A stretch of DNA of 64,000 nucleotides from Clostridiales bacterium. Its GTDB lineage: Bacteria; Bacillota; Clostridia; Christensenellales; Borkfalkiaceae. Both the position numbers and the translations under genes were made by a program. The stretch covers positions 1 to 64,000 of the forward strand of contig SVIW01000008.1 of assembly GCA_015069295.1 (NCBI GenBank), written 5' to 3'. Under the pieces are notes generated by a model that saw nothing but the letters and a program-made list of their open reading frames with translations, searched no databases and was not told where the DNA came from. Within the stretch, counting starts at the first letter, position 1. Each line of letters starts with the position of its first letter. Below are positions 52,255-60,028 of this stretch, one piece after another.

Positions 52255-53151
52255 ATGAAAAAATTTATTATCGTAACCGATTCTAGCTGTAATTTGGAAG
52301 AAAGTTTTAGAAAACAGTTCGATATCGAATACCTTTCCTTGCTGTACGTATTGGACGGCAAAACCTACGAAGCCGATTTGGACTGGAAGACGATTTCGGC
52401 GAAAGAGTATTACGAATTGATTCGGCAGGGCAACGTTATCAAAACGGCGCAGATTACGCAGGTAACGTACAAGCAGGCGTTTGAAAATTGGATAAAACAA
52501 GGCTACGACGTATTGTACGTGGGCTGTTCGTCCTCGATTTCCGCTTCGATTAAATCGAGCTACGTAGTTCGCGACGAATTGAAAAAGGAATATCCCGAAG
52601 CAAAGGTTATCTGCGTGGACAGCTTGCGCGCTTGTTACGCGCTCGGTTTGTTGGTCATTCGCGCGGCGGAATTGCGCGCGGAGGGCAAGACGATTGAAGA
52701 GGTAGCCGCTTGGCTTGAAGAAAACAAACTGACCGCTAATATGGAAGGCTCGGTCGATAAATTGGTGTATCTCAAACGCGCGGGCAGAGTCAGCGCGGCA
52801 AGCGCGTTTTTCGGCGGGCTTTTGAATATCAAACCGATTATTATGGCGGACGCAAGAGGGGCGAACTTTGCGGTGGAAAAGGTGAAGGGCAGAAGGGCTT
52901 CTTTGGAAAGAGTGGCAGAGCGCGTTGCCGCCACGATAGAGGACGTGCCTTATCAAAGAGTGATTATTTCCCACGCTGATTGTTTGGAAGACGCACAGCT
53001 TTTAAAGCAGCTCGTTTGTGAAAAGGCAGGGAAAGAATTAGACGTGCATTTCGGTTGGGTAGAACCCGCGGTCGGCGCGTCCGTAGGCCCCGGTATGTTG
53101 GGTATTTATTATTTTGGGAAAAAGGTTACGGTAAACGCAATCGAAGAATAA
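52255..53151 (+). CDS. DegV/FakB-family fatty-acid-binding protein 1
   Basis: A 298-residue DegV protein that holds a fatty acid for FakA. Start KKFIIVTDSSCNLEESF, then TAQITQVTYKQAF in place of the usual TSQPS motif, CSSSISASIKSSY, and the C-terminal GRVSAASAFFGGLLNIKPII and GPGMLGIYYFGKK. Close paralogue of the next gene. Having two FakBs fits Staphylococcus-like selection of different acyl chains, but the altered TSQPS loop means chain preference cannot be predicted. Confidence 0.88.
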   Translation: MKKFIIVTDSSCNLEESFRKQFDIEYLSLLYVLDGKTYEADLDWKTISAKEYYELIRQGNVIKTAQITQVTYKQAFENWIKQGYDVLYVGCSSSISASIKSSYVVRDELKKEYPEAKVICVDSLRACYALGLLVIRAAELRAEGKTIEEVAAWLEENKLTANMEGSVDKLVYLKRAGRVSAASAFFGGLLNIKPIIMADARGANFAVEKVKGRRASLERVAERVAATIEDVPYQRVIISHADCLEDAQLLKQLVCEKAGKELDVHFGWVEPAVGASVGPGMLGIYYFGKKVTVNAIEE

Positions 53152-53169
53152 AAAATATTGAGGTGAGCT

Positions 53170-54063
53170 ATGAAAAAATTCGTGATTATTTCCGACTCTT
53201 GTTGCGACCTTAGCAAAGAATTGAGAGAACAATTCGACGTTCAATATCTGCCGATGCATTTTTATTTGGACGGTAAAGAATACGACGCCGACCTTGATTG
53301 GCAGAAAATCAGCGTAAAAGAATTTTACGACGAGCTTCGTAAGGGCGCAAAATATAAGACGGCGCAAATTACCAAACAGCAATACGAGGAAGCGTTTGAA
53401 AAGGCAATCCAAGACGGGTACGACGTACTGTCGATTTCCTGCTCGTCCGCGCTTTCGGCGTCCGTTAAGGTCAGCTATCTCGTGCGCGACGAGTTGCAGG
53501 CAAAATACCCCGACGCGAAAATTTTCTGTATCGACAGCCTGATGGCGTGCTACGGCTTGGGCGCGATTTGTATCGCGGCGTCCAAGATGCGCGCGGAGGG
53601 CAAGACGATTGACGAGGTTGCGGCTTGGGTAGAGGCAAACAAATTAAAAATGAACCAAGAATGTACGGTTGATAAGCTGTCGTGGTTGAAAGCGGCGGGC
53701 AGAGTCAGCGCGGCAAGCGCGTTCTTCGGTGGAATTTTGAGCATTAAGCCGATTATCATTTCCGACGCAAAAGGACAAAACTTTGCGTTGGAAAAGGTCA
53801 AGGGCAGAGAAACTTCGATTAACCGTTTGGTAGAACGTATTGAGGAAGATTACGAGGAGTTCCCTTACCAAGACGTAACCGTGGTGCACGCGGACTGCTT
53901 GGAAGCGGCGGAGCAGTTGAAGGCAAAAATCGAAGAAAGATTAAAGGACAAAAACGTAAAAGTTTCTATGGGGTATTTAGGCCCTATCGTCGGCGGGACT
54001 TGCGGTCCCGGTACGCTTGCGGCGTATTGTTTTGGAAAAGAAGTAACGGTAAATAAGGAATAA
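53170..54063 (+). CDS. DegV/FakB-family fatty-acid-binding protein 2
   Basis: A 297-residue tandem paralogue: KKFVIISDSCCDLSKELREQF, TAQITKQQYEEAF, CSSALSASVKVSYLVRDEL, GRVSAASAFFGGILSIKPII, GTCGPGTLAAYCFGKE. It shares the non-standard TAQIT motif with its neighbour, indicating local duplication of an already divergent ancestor. Probably supplies a different fatty-acid type to FakA. Preceded by TGAGGTGA. Confidence 0.88.
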   Translation: MKKFVIISDSCCDLSKELREQFDVQYLPMHFYLDGKEYDADLDWQKISVKEFYDELRKGAKYKTAQITKQQYEEAFEKAIQDGYDVLSISCSSALSASVKVSYLVRDELQAKYPDAKIFCIDSLMACYGLGAICIAASKMRAEGKTIDEVAAWVEANKLKMNQECTVDKLSWLKAAGRVSAASAFFGGILSIKPIIISDAKGQNFALEKVKGRETSINRLVERIEEDYEEFPYQDVTVVHADCLEAAEQLKAKIEERLKDKNVKVSMGYLGPIVGGTCGPGTLAAYCFGKEVTVNKE

Positions 54064-54071
54064 TAAAATAT

Positions 54072-54809
54072 ATGGCAAAAAAGAAAGAATTTAAAGCCCC
54101 TTCGCGCAGACAGCCATGTTATAAATTTTTAAAAATTTTTATGCGGATGCTGTTTAAGCGCCCCGAGATTTTAAATCTCAACGACGAGCCGTTGGCTGAA
54201 AAGAGCATCGTTTTGGCAAACCATTCGGCAAAGAGCGGACCTCCCAGTTTGGATTTGTATTATCCTATGCCCTCGGTGAAATGGGGCGCGCATCAAATGG
54301 TCGGGAAGTTTAAAGAACGCAAGGCGTATTTGCGCGACGTGTTGTATATCCAAAAGATGGGTATGAAACCCGGGTTTAGGACTTCGTTTAAAGCGACGAT
54401 GTTGGCGCTGTTGGCCCCCTTTCCCTACAAGGGAATGCACGTTTTGGGGACGTACACGGACGGACGTTTTACCAATACGTTGAGAAAGAGCGTAGTTTGC
54501 TTGGACGCAAACTACTCGGTAATGCTCTATCCTGAAAACTCCAACGAGGGGTATAAGGACGTATTGACCGAGTTTTTCCCCGGTTTCATTATGCTAGCGG
54601 AAAAATATTACCGTTTGCGCGGTGAGGATTTGCCCGTCTATCCCGTGTATCTTTCGATAAAGAAACGGTTTATGGTCATCGGCAAGCCTATGTACGTGCA
54701 AGACTTTGTCAAGCAGGGAAAAAACAGAGAAGAGATTGCCCAAATGTATTGCGATGCGGTAAATCAACTCTATTACGATTACGTGGAAAAACGTCCGGAC
54801 GTAAAGTAA
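54072..54809 (+). CDS. PlsC-like lysophospholipid acyltransferase with altered HX4D motif
   Basis: A 245-residue protein of the 1-acylglycerol-3-phosphate acyltransferase fold. The catalytic block NHxxxxD reads NHSAKSG (His51, Gly56 in place of Asp), and the glycerol-phosphate block reads YPENSNEGY instead of FPEGTRS. It has a basic N-terminus and no long membrane helix. As last gene of the fakA-plsX-fakB operon it is expected to transfer acyl groups to a glycerol lipid. The missing Asp implies a modified mechanism or a subfamily with a different acceptor. Confidence 0.8.
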   Translation: MAKKKEFKAPSRRQPCYKFLKIFMRMLFKRPEILNLNDEPLAEKSIVLANHSAKSGPPSLDLYYPMPSVKWGAHQMVGKFKERKAYLRDVLYIQKMGMKPGFRTSFKATMLALLAPFPYKGMHVLGTYTDGRFTNTLRKSVVCLDANYSVMLYPENSNEGYKDVLTEFFPGFIMLAEKYYRLRGEDLPVYPVYLSIKKRFMVIGKPMYVQDFVKQGKNREEIAQMYCDAVNQLYYDYVEKRPDVK

Positions 54810-54836
54810 AGGGGATAAAAACGGAATATATGACAC

Positions 54837-54864
54837 AAAATCCACCCTTTTGGGTGGATTTTTT
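54837..54864 (+). terminator. Terminator of the fatty-acid operon
   Basis: AAAATCCACCC-TTTT-GGGTGGATTTTTT, perfect stem with T6. Confidence 0.93.
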
Positions 54865-54889
54865 GCGCCTTTTAAGAGGAAGGCTTCCC

Positions 54890-55190
54890 GTCTGTCATTA
54901 CGAGCGAAGCGAAGTAATCTCTTGAGATTGCCACGCTACGCTCGCAATGACGGTTTCGTTAAAATACGCAACCTGATAAATAGTTGGTTTCATTGAAATT
55001 TTCGGAAAGATAGACAAGGCTGCCTGCAAGCTCAGCTTGCCACGGCTAACGCCTCGCAATGACGGTTTCGTTAAAATACGCAACCTGATAAATAGTTGGT
55101 TTCATTGAAATTTTCGGAAAGATAGACAAGGCTGCCTGCAAGCTCAGCTTGCCACGGCTAACTCCTCGCAATGACAGCAAGACAATGGCA
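54890..55190 (+). repeat. Mixed CATTGCGAG-type and B-type repeats with 112-base tandem copies
   Basis: CATTACGAGCG..GTAATCTC and GAGATTGCCACG..CGCAATGACGG (54895-54952) form a large inverted repeat. Two tandem 112-base units follow, starting near 54941 and 55053 with a partial third at 55165; each contains CAACCTGATAAATAGTTGG, GAAATTTTCGG, a B box GATAGACAAGGCT and cassette GCAAGCTCAGCTTGC (55026-55040 and 55138-55152). No gene is seen. Confidence 0.88.
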
Positions 55191-55198
55191 CGTTGCCT

Positions 55199-55237
55199 TC
55201 CTTATTATATATATTTATACATATATATTATATAAGG
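55199..55237. repeat. AT-only imperfect palindrome
   Basis: CTTATTATATATAT..ATATATATTATATAAG, easily melted and nearly symmetric. It separates the repeat block from the promoter region of the next locus. Confidence 0.5.
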
Positions 55238-55357
55238 GAAAAAGGAAAAAGAAAGGCGAACAAGCTCTATTTGTATTAAAAAATCAAAAAAGTATAACAT
55301 TTAAGCGGCTAAACAAACCCATAAAACAAGGTTTTTTAGCTTTTTTTCAGAAAGGTA

Positions 55358-55385
55358 TTGACAAAATTATAAACTATGTTATAAT
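55358..55385 (+). promoter_or_regulatory. Promoter without a downstream ORF
   Basis: TTGACA (55358-55363), 16 bases, TATAAT (55380-55385). The next gene is 360 bases away behind its own promoter, so this promoter probably drives a short RNA. Confidence 0.65.
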
Positions 55386-55391
55386 ACGTTT

Positions 55392-55484
55392 GTATTAAAG
55401 CACAAGAAATATAACATTTAACAATACAAATATATCGGACAAATATAGGCGAGAAAGGGGGCGTAGGAAAACCTCGTTTTTTTT
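55392..55484 (+). ncRNA. Candidate small RNA of about 93 bases
   Basis: Region between the promoter at 55358-55385 and a terminator-like end: CG(T)AGG-AAAA-CCTCG with one bulge, then T8 (55462-55484). No ORF with a ribosome site fits inside. The size is typical of a bacterial sRNA. Evidence is promoter plus terminator only. Confidence 0.4.
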
Positions 55485-55532
55485 CTATAGCTTGCGCAAA
55501 TGGAATATCAATAAAAAGAAAACAAACCGTTT

Positions 55533-55576
55533 TTTTGTCAAAAATTATCTTAAATTTTGTCAAAATTTTGTCAAAA
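55533..55576 (+). promoter_or_regulatory. Triple TTTTGTCAAAA operator array
   Basis: Three exact copies of the palindrome TTTTGTCAAAA at 55533, 55555 and 55566, spaced 22 and 11 bases apart (two and one helical turns), ending four bases before the -35 box of the secreted-protein promoter. A degenerate TATTGACAAAT at 55578 overlaps that box. This suggests cooperative binding by a regulator on one face of the DNA. Regulator unknown. Confidence 0.6.
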
Positions 55577-55579
55577 CTA

Positions 55580-55608
55580 TTGACAAATCCAAATATCTAT
55601 GCTAAAAT
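55580..55608 (+). promoter_or_regulatory. Promoter of the lipoprotein-peptide-secreted protein locus
   Basis: TTGACA (55580-55585), 17 bases, TAAAAT (55603-55608). Confidence 0.82.
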
Positions 55609-55623
55609 ATAGTCAATAAGTTA

Positions 55624-55716
55624 TGAAACTGAGTTTCAAAACAAAAAGGAAAGGTTAGCACGACAAAGAAGGATAAAAAATCACCCCTAGGGGTTGTTTG
55701 CTGTTTCACAGCAAAC
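55624..55716 (+). promoter_or_regulatory. Structured 5' leader
   Basis: The 130-base leader holds three hairpins: GAAACT-G-AGTTTC at the 5' end (55625-55637), CCCCTAGGGG (55684-55693) and GTTTGCTGT-TTC-ACAGCAAAC (55696-55716). The last ends 16 bases before AAAAGGAGG. Could control stability or translation; no known riboswitch recognised. Confidence 0.5.
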
Positions 55717-55745
55717 AAAAACAATTAGTAGAAAAGGAGGAAAGG

Positions 55746-55964
55746 ATGAAAAAACGAAGAGGTTTGCTATGTGTTCTATGTCTGCTTTTTACAATGTTAC
55801 TGTGTGTTGCTTGTGGCGGGGACGTGCAAGAGACGGACACGGGAACGGGGTCTTCCACGGTGCAGGGGGGCGAATCGAGTAACCCGCCAAAAGAGGAGCC
55901 GTTTGAGGGGGACGAACCTTCTAATAGCGGCGGCGTAGAATTCCCCGAAGTGCCTTTGCCGTAA
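55746..55964 (+). CDS. Small acidic lipoprotein
   Basis: A 72-residue exported protein: signal MKKRRGLLCVLCLLFTMLLCVAC with the lipobox Cys at 23, then an unstructured, acidic, Ser/Gly/Pro-rich tail (GGDVQETDTGTGSSTVQGG, NPPKEEPFEGDEPSNS) ending EFPEVPLP. Such a tail is a spacer with no enzyme domain. AAAAGGAGGAAAGG ribosome site; the track start is 16 codons early. It opens a three-gene surface locus. Confidence 0.78.
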   Translation: MKKRRGLLCVLCLLFTMLLCVACGGDVQETDTGTGSSTVQGGESSNPPKEEPFEGDEPSNSGGVEFPEVPLP

Positions 55965-56002
55965 TGGGGTTGACAGAAAAAAAGAAGAAAGGAGTCGAAT
56001 TT

Positions 56003-56119
56003 ATGAAAGCTTATAAGGATTGCGAAATAGAAATTTTGTATTTTGAAGAAGAAATCGTGCGGACGAGTCCGATTGGACTTCCCGAGGACGAATTCGGCGA
56101 TGAAATTGGTGGATTTTAA
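56003..56119 (+). CDS. 38-residue peptide between lipoprotein and secreted protein
   Basis: Too short for the ORF track. It starts with ATG at 56003 behind AAAGGAG at the right distance and encodes MKAYKDCEIEILYFEEEIVR then TSPIGLPEDEFGDEIGGF. Composition: acidic, with a single Cys and a Gly-rich end. It resembles short MKxYxxPxxEIxxFxxEDVIxTS-type peptides that I have seen next to extracellular proteins in Clostridia, whose role is undefined. It ends 22 bases before the next start. Possibilities are a signalling peptide, modified-peptide precursor or regulatory leader peptide. Confidence 0.65.
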   Translation: MKAYKDCEIEILYFEEEIVRTSPIGLPEDEFGDEIGGF

Positions 56120-56140
56120 GAGGAAAGGAGGGAAAAAACA

Positions 56141-59100
56141 ATGAAAAAGACTATCAATAAACTATTGACGGCAATTATCGGTTTGGCAATGTCCCTTTGC
56201 GTGGCATTTGGCGTCCTTTGTATGGAAAGCAAAATGCAAACGCCCGCGCTTGCAGAAACGGTTACCAGCTCCACTTGGGGAGATTATTGGGGACAGGGTT
56301 TGACGGCAACGGACGACACGGAAACGAACTATACCTACTTTACCCATAATGCTTATGGTCAGAGAATGTATTATAAAGAAAAGGTCGCTTTGGATGGGTT
56401 GACGGTTACGATTGGTTCTACCGATATGGTGGCGCAATCGCTTTTCGGGTTCGGGCTTGCAGCGGACGCGGGCAACTACACCCCGGAAAGCGGACCGTTT
56501 AACGTAACGGTCGTGCCTTCGCTGTATTCTGGACAGGACTGCGTATTTTTCAATACCACGCACGACTATAACACGAACGGCGGCACGGTCGTGTATGTAA
56601 TAAATTCGGCAGGTGAATTGGAAAAGGGTGTTTGTTTTGTGGACGCCCTGGAAAACCGTTTTATTAGCGCGCCCAGCAGCGAAACGAGATACAGCATTTC
56701 GTTTGCGTACGGCGGGGAACTTTCGGCGGGCGTTGGGTATTGGTCGGCGACCATTACTTTGGATAAGGGCGCGACTTTCCGTTCGCATTTGACGAGCGCA
56801 ACGGTGTACTTTTACGATTCGCAGTTGAACGGCATTTTGGACAGCGACGGGAAATGTTATATTTCCACTTGGGCTATGTCCAATGCAGGCGAATATTATA
56901 TCGGTGTGAAAACTGCGGAAGAAAAGGCGGCGTTGTCGGCGGCAGATACGGCGTTGGCAGCGTATGAAACGGCAAGAAAGGCAGGCGGAACGATTGCGAG
57001 TGAGCGTGCGGCAGCCGTAGAAGCGGTTGCAAACGTACCTGCAAAATACCAAACTTCCTATCAAGCAAAATTGGATGCAATCGATGCAATCGACAGCGAT
57101 TGGGCGGTGGCTTCCGGAAATTGTAGCGCTAGCTATGATACGGAAACAGGCTATACGGTATTAAATCCTAATGAATATGGAGAAAGACTCTATCGCAAGG
57201 AAAAGGTGAAATTAGACGGCTTGACGGTTACGATCGGCGCAAAGAATACCGATATGGCAGCGCAATCAAGATTCGGCTTCGGGTTTGTCAGCACGGATAC
57301 CAGCTACTCGCCTGAGTTTAAAGGGTTTAATCTGCTGCTTGTGCCTGAGTATCGATATAATAAGAATTGCGTATTCTTCAATAATACACACGATGATAAT
57401 GATGCGGATGGCGCTACGGTTGTATATACAGCGGATACCTTTGAGGCAGGCGTTTATAACGTGCCGGGTCTAGGGGTAGAGCCTTGCTTCTATAGCGAAC
57501 CTGCTGATACGGGAAATACCGTGTACAGCATTACCTTTAAATATATGGGGCTCTTTGAACCTGTGCCTTCCTACGGTAATTATTGGTTGGCAACGATTGA
57601 GGTTATAGAAGGCAGTACGTATTTGGCAAATTTTGGATTGTCTCTTCCTTCCAGTGTAACGGTAGCCTTTTTGGAATCGTCCTTAAACGGGGCGCTTGAC
57701 GGCAACGGAGAATGTTACATTTCCACCTTTGGTATGTCGGGTATCGGCGAATTCTATATGGGCGTAGAAGAGGCGGAAGATTCCGTTGCTTTGTCCGCGG
57801 CGGAAAGCGCGATGAAGGCGTACGAAGAAGCCGTTAGATCGGGAGAAGATACCGAGGCGAAAAAGGCAGAGGCGCTTTCGGCGATTGAAAATCTGAACGC
57901 AAACGAATATATAGCGTACGTAAACAAAGTAGAAACTTTGGGAGTATTGGAAGATTCTACTTCCTCGCTTAGCCAAAGCGTAAGCTTGACGGTAACGGAC
58001 GGCTTGGAACTGAATTATAAAATTGCGGTCCCCGAAGCGTTTGGCGAAGCGGAAACGGTTGCGTTGACGATGGTCTATCGCGACGAAGAATTTTCGTATG
58101 GGGATATCCAGTTGGACGATATCGGCAGATACGTCTTCAAAATGAACGAAATTACGCCGCAGTATATGTCCGAGCCGATTTCCTTTACGTTTGAGGCAAA
58201 CGACGCGTCGGGCGACTTGGTTGTTCGCCGCAAAACGGAAAGCTACAGCGTAAAGGCGTATTGCGAAAGCTTGCTTGCCGCAAGCGAAGACGCATATCTT
58301 CGTAAGGCGATTGTGGATATGCTCAATTACGGTGCGGCGGCACAGGCGTACGTAAACAATGCCAACACGCCTGCCAACGCGGGGATTGATTCGTATCAAA
58401 AGTATGCAACTTCCGTAGATCCTGCTACCGCTACCAACGTTTTGGCTGCGAACCAAAGCGACGTCGTTACCTTTACTTCGGCGACTCTCGTATTGGAAGA
58501 TAAAATCAGCGTTGGCGTGCGTTTTAAGACGAAAGAGGCGTACGGGGTTGCAAGAATTACCGCAACGGCGCAAATCGGCGGCAATGCGGCGAAGAGCGTA
58601 GAGGTCTTTGACGGTGGCGACGGAACGTATTACGTTTTGTGCGACGAAATTATACCTACGCAATATGACGAAAATATTATTTTCAGAGTTTCCGTAGACG
58701 GCACGGAATACGGTAGCTGCCGTTACAGCGTAAACAGCTACGTTGCGAGAAATTATAACAACGCGAAGAGTGGCGCGCTTGTAAAAGCTCTGTACGCGTA
58801 CGGCGTGGGTATGGACGCGTACGTTAAAATGACGGAGAACGTGAATACGAGCGAAAGCGGCAATCTGTTGGGGGATACGCTTTTTGGCAACGGCGTTAAG
58901 GTCTTCGGTACCACTTCTGCTAATCAAGCTACCGATTATACGGTATATAATACTCTCATCGAGGGCGCAACACCCAATTGGCAGGTAGCGCAGTGGGATT
59001 CGCGCTACGATTTCCAAGACGTTTCCAACCCCAGTTTCTCCAACGGCGTGTACACCTTTACGGACAACAATGCAAAGACGTTGAAATTGAATGCAAACAC

Positions 59101-59740
59101 GGGCGGGATTTATATGGAAATCTTGGGTGAAAAGGAATACCCTACCCAGGATAGACAGAATTCCACCGACCTTTGGCCGCACCTTTTGATGCAGCAAGAG
59201 TGGTTTGGAAGCGAGTTGGTTCAGCTTTCTTCGCTTTCTTCAATGAAGATGAAGATGACGTATACCGTCAACAGGTTCGAGAACAAGATGCACGGTAGCG
59301 TGAACGAAGGTTTGCACCGCGCGCAGTTCGTATGGTACATTACTTTGCAGAACCGTACCGAGGACAGCGCGGATTACGGCGAATATATGTGGTTCGGGCT
59401 GACCCTTTTCGATAACGCGGACGTTGGGGAGTCGACGACTACCTTCTATAGAGGCGACGACGATACCGAACACAATACGGGTATGTTGATTTGCTTGGCG
59501 GGCGCGCAGAGCTGGTCGCCTACGAGGAAAATTCCCGGCGTAGGGGAAACGGTTTCCGTAAACTACGATATTCTTACGGAGGCGAAAGCGGCGTTTGATT
59601 ACGCGAAGGGTAAGGGCTGGTTCTCTAGCAGCAGTTGGTCGGATATCTATATCGGTTCGACGAACTTCGGGTTCGAGATTCCCGGTACGTATAATATCGG
59701 CGTACAGATCGACGAAGTCGGGCTGTATTACGCGAAATAA
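56141..59740 (+). CDS. Large secreted protein with duplicated modules
   Basis: A 1199-residue exported protein with signal MKKTINKLLTAIIGLAMSL and a predicted cut near TPALAET. Residues 40-290 and 319-600 are two copies of one beta-rich module: both contain KxKVxLDGLTVTIG, AQSxFGFG, CVFFNxTHD and SxLNGxLDxxGxCYIST, each followed by an Ala-rich helical pair. Residues 608-760 and 783-905 are another repeated module (SVxxYxxxxL...AxxxxLxYGxxxxAYV), seen in clostridial surface proteins. Residues 905-1199 form a lectin-like or glycan-binding sandwich with many Trp and Tyr. No LPXTG, dockerin or S-layer anchor is visible, so it is released or retained by the upstream lipoprotein. Function unknown. 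Confidence 0.85.
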   Translation: MKKTINKLLTAIIGLAMSLCVAFGVLCMESKMQTPALAETVTSSTWGDYWGQGLTATDDTETNYTYFTHNAYGQRMYYKEKVALDGLTVTIGSTDMVAQSLFGFGLAADAGNYTPESGPFNVTVVPSLYSGQDCVFFNTTHDYNTNGGTVVYVINSAGELEKGVCFVDALENRFISAPSSETRYSISFAYGGELSAGVGYWSATITLDKGATFRSHLTSATVYFYDSQLNGILDSDGKCYISTWAMSNAGEYYIGVKTAEEKAALSAADTALAAYETARKAGGTIASERAAAVEAVANVPAKYQTSYQAKLDAIDAIDSDWAVASGNCSASYDTETGYTVLNPNEYGERLYRKEKVKLDGLTVTIGAKNTDMAAQSRFGFGFVSTDTSYSPEFKGFNLLLVPEYRYNKNCVFFNNTHDDNDADGATVVYTADTFEAGVYNVPGLGVEPCFYSEPADTGNTVYSITFKYMGLFEPVPSYGNYWLATIEVIEGSTYLANFGLSLPSSVTVAFLESSLNGALDGNGECYISTFGMSGIGEFYMGVEEAEDSVALSAAESAMKAYEEAVRSGEDTEAKKAEALSAIENLNANEYIAYVNKVETLGVLEDSTSSLSQSVSLTVTDGLELNYKIAVPEAFGEAETVALTMVYRDEEFSYGDIQLDDIGRYVFKMNEITPQYMSEPISFTFEANDASGDLVVRRKTESYSVKAYCESLLAASEDAYLRKAIVDMLNYGAAAQAYVNNANTPANAGIDSYQKYATSVDPATATNVLAANQSDVVTFTSATLVLEDKISVGVRFKTKEAYGVARITATAQIGGNAAKSVEVFDGGDGTYYVLCDEIIPTQYDENIIFRVSVDGTEYGSCRYSVNSYVARNYNNAKSGALVKALYAYGVGMDAYVKMTENVNTSESGNLLGDTLFGNGVKVFGTTSANQATDYTVYNTLIEGATPNWQVAQWDSRYDFQDVSNPSFSNGVYTFTDNNAKTLKLNANTGGIYMEILGEKEYPTQDRQNSTDLWPHLLMQQEWFGSELVQLSSLSSMKMKMTYTVNRFENKMHGSVNEGLHRAQFVWYITLQNRTEDSADYGEYMWFGLTLFDNADVGESTTTFYRGDDDTEHNTGMLICLAGAQSWSPTRKIPGVGETVSVNYDILTEAKAAFDYAKGKGWFSSSSWSDIYIGSTNFGFEIPGTYNIGVQIDEVGLYYAK

Positions 59741-59750
59741 GGCAAAAGAT

Positions 59751-59782
59751 AAAAAAATCCACCCTGCGGGGTGGATTTTTTT
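59751..59782 (+). terminator. Terminator of the secreted-protein locus
   Basis: AAAAAAATCCACCC-TGC-GGGGTGGATTTTTTT. Confidence 0.93.
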
Positions 59783-59807
59783 GCGCCTTGTCAGAGGGGG
59801 CTTTTCC

Positions 59808-59892
59808 GTCATTGCGAGGAGCAAGAGGCGATTGAGCAATCTTTGTGATACGTAAAGAGATTGCCGCACCCCTACGGGGTTCGCAATGAGGA
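59808..59892. repeat. CATTGCGAG-type repeat
   Basis: GTCATTGCGAGGAG.. to ..GGTTCGCAATGAG forms a long inverted repeat, enclosing GAGCAATCTTTGTG..AAGAGATTGCCGC and a small hairpin CCCCTACGGGG. Same family as at 14230-14463, 28737 and 54895. Confidence 0.8.
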
Positions 59893-59970
59893 AAAACGGG
59901 TAAAAAAAATTAAAGACGTACTTAAAATGAAAACTATTACCTACGGCGGTGGATTTTTCGTGCGTATTCC

Positions 59971-59999
59971 TTGCGCTTTTTGCTTTTTTGTGTTACAAT
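59971..59999 (+). promoter_or_regulatory. metF-metH promoter
   Basis: TTGCGC (59971-59976), 17 bases, TACAAT (59994-59999). No SAM riboswitch or T-box is visible in the short leader, although methionine genes in Firmicutes usually carry one. Confidence 0.75.
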
Positions 60000-60028
60000 A
60001 AAGACAATCTTTCTGCGGAGGGAAGAAT

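Noticed and set aside
57683-59197. 504-residue antisense ORF across the secreted protein
   Set aside because: Arg/Phe/Val-rich shadow composition; the plus-strand protein has signal peptide and repeated modules.
59893-60028. SAM riboswitch before metF
   Set aside because: The leader after the promoter is about 25 bases long and has no room for the aptamer.
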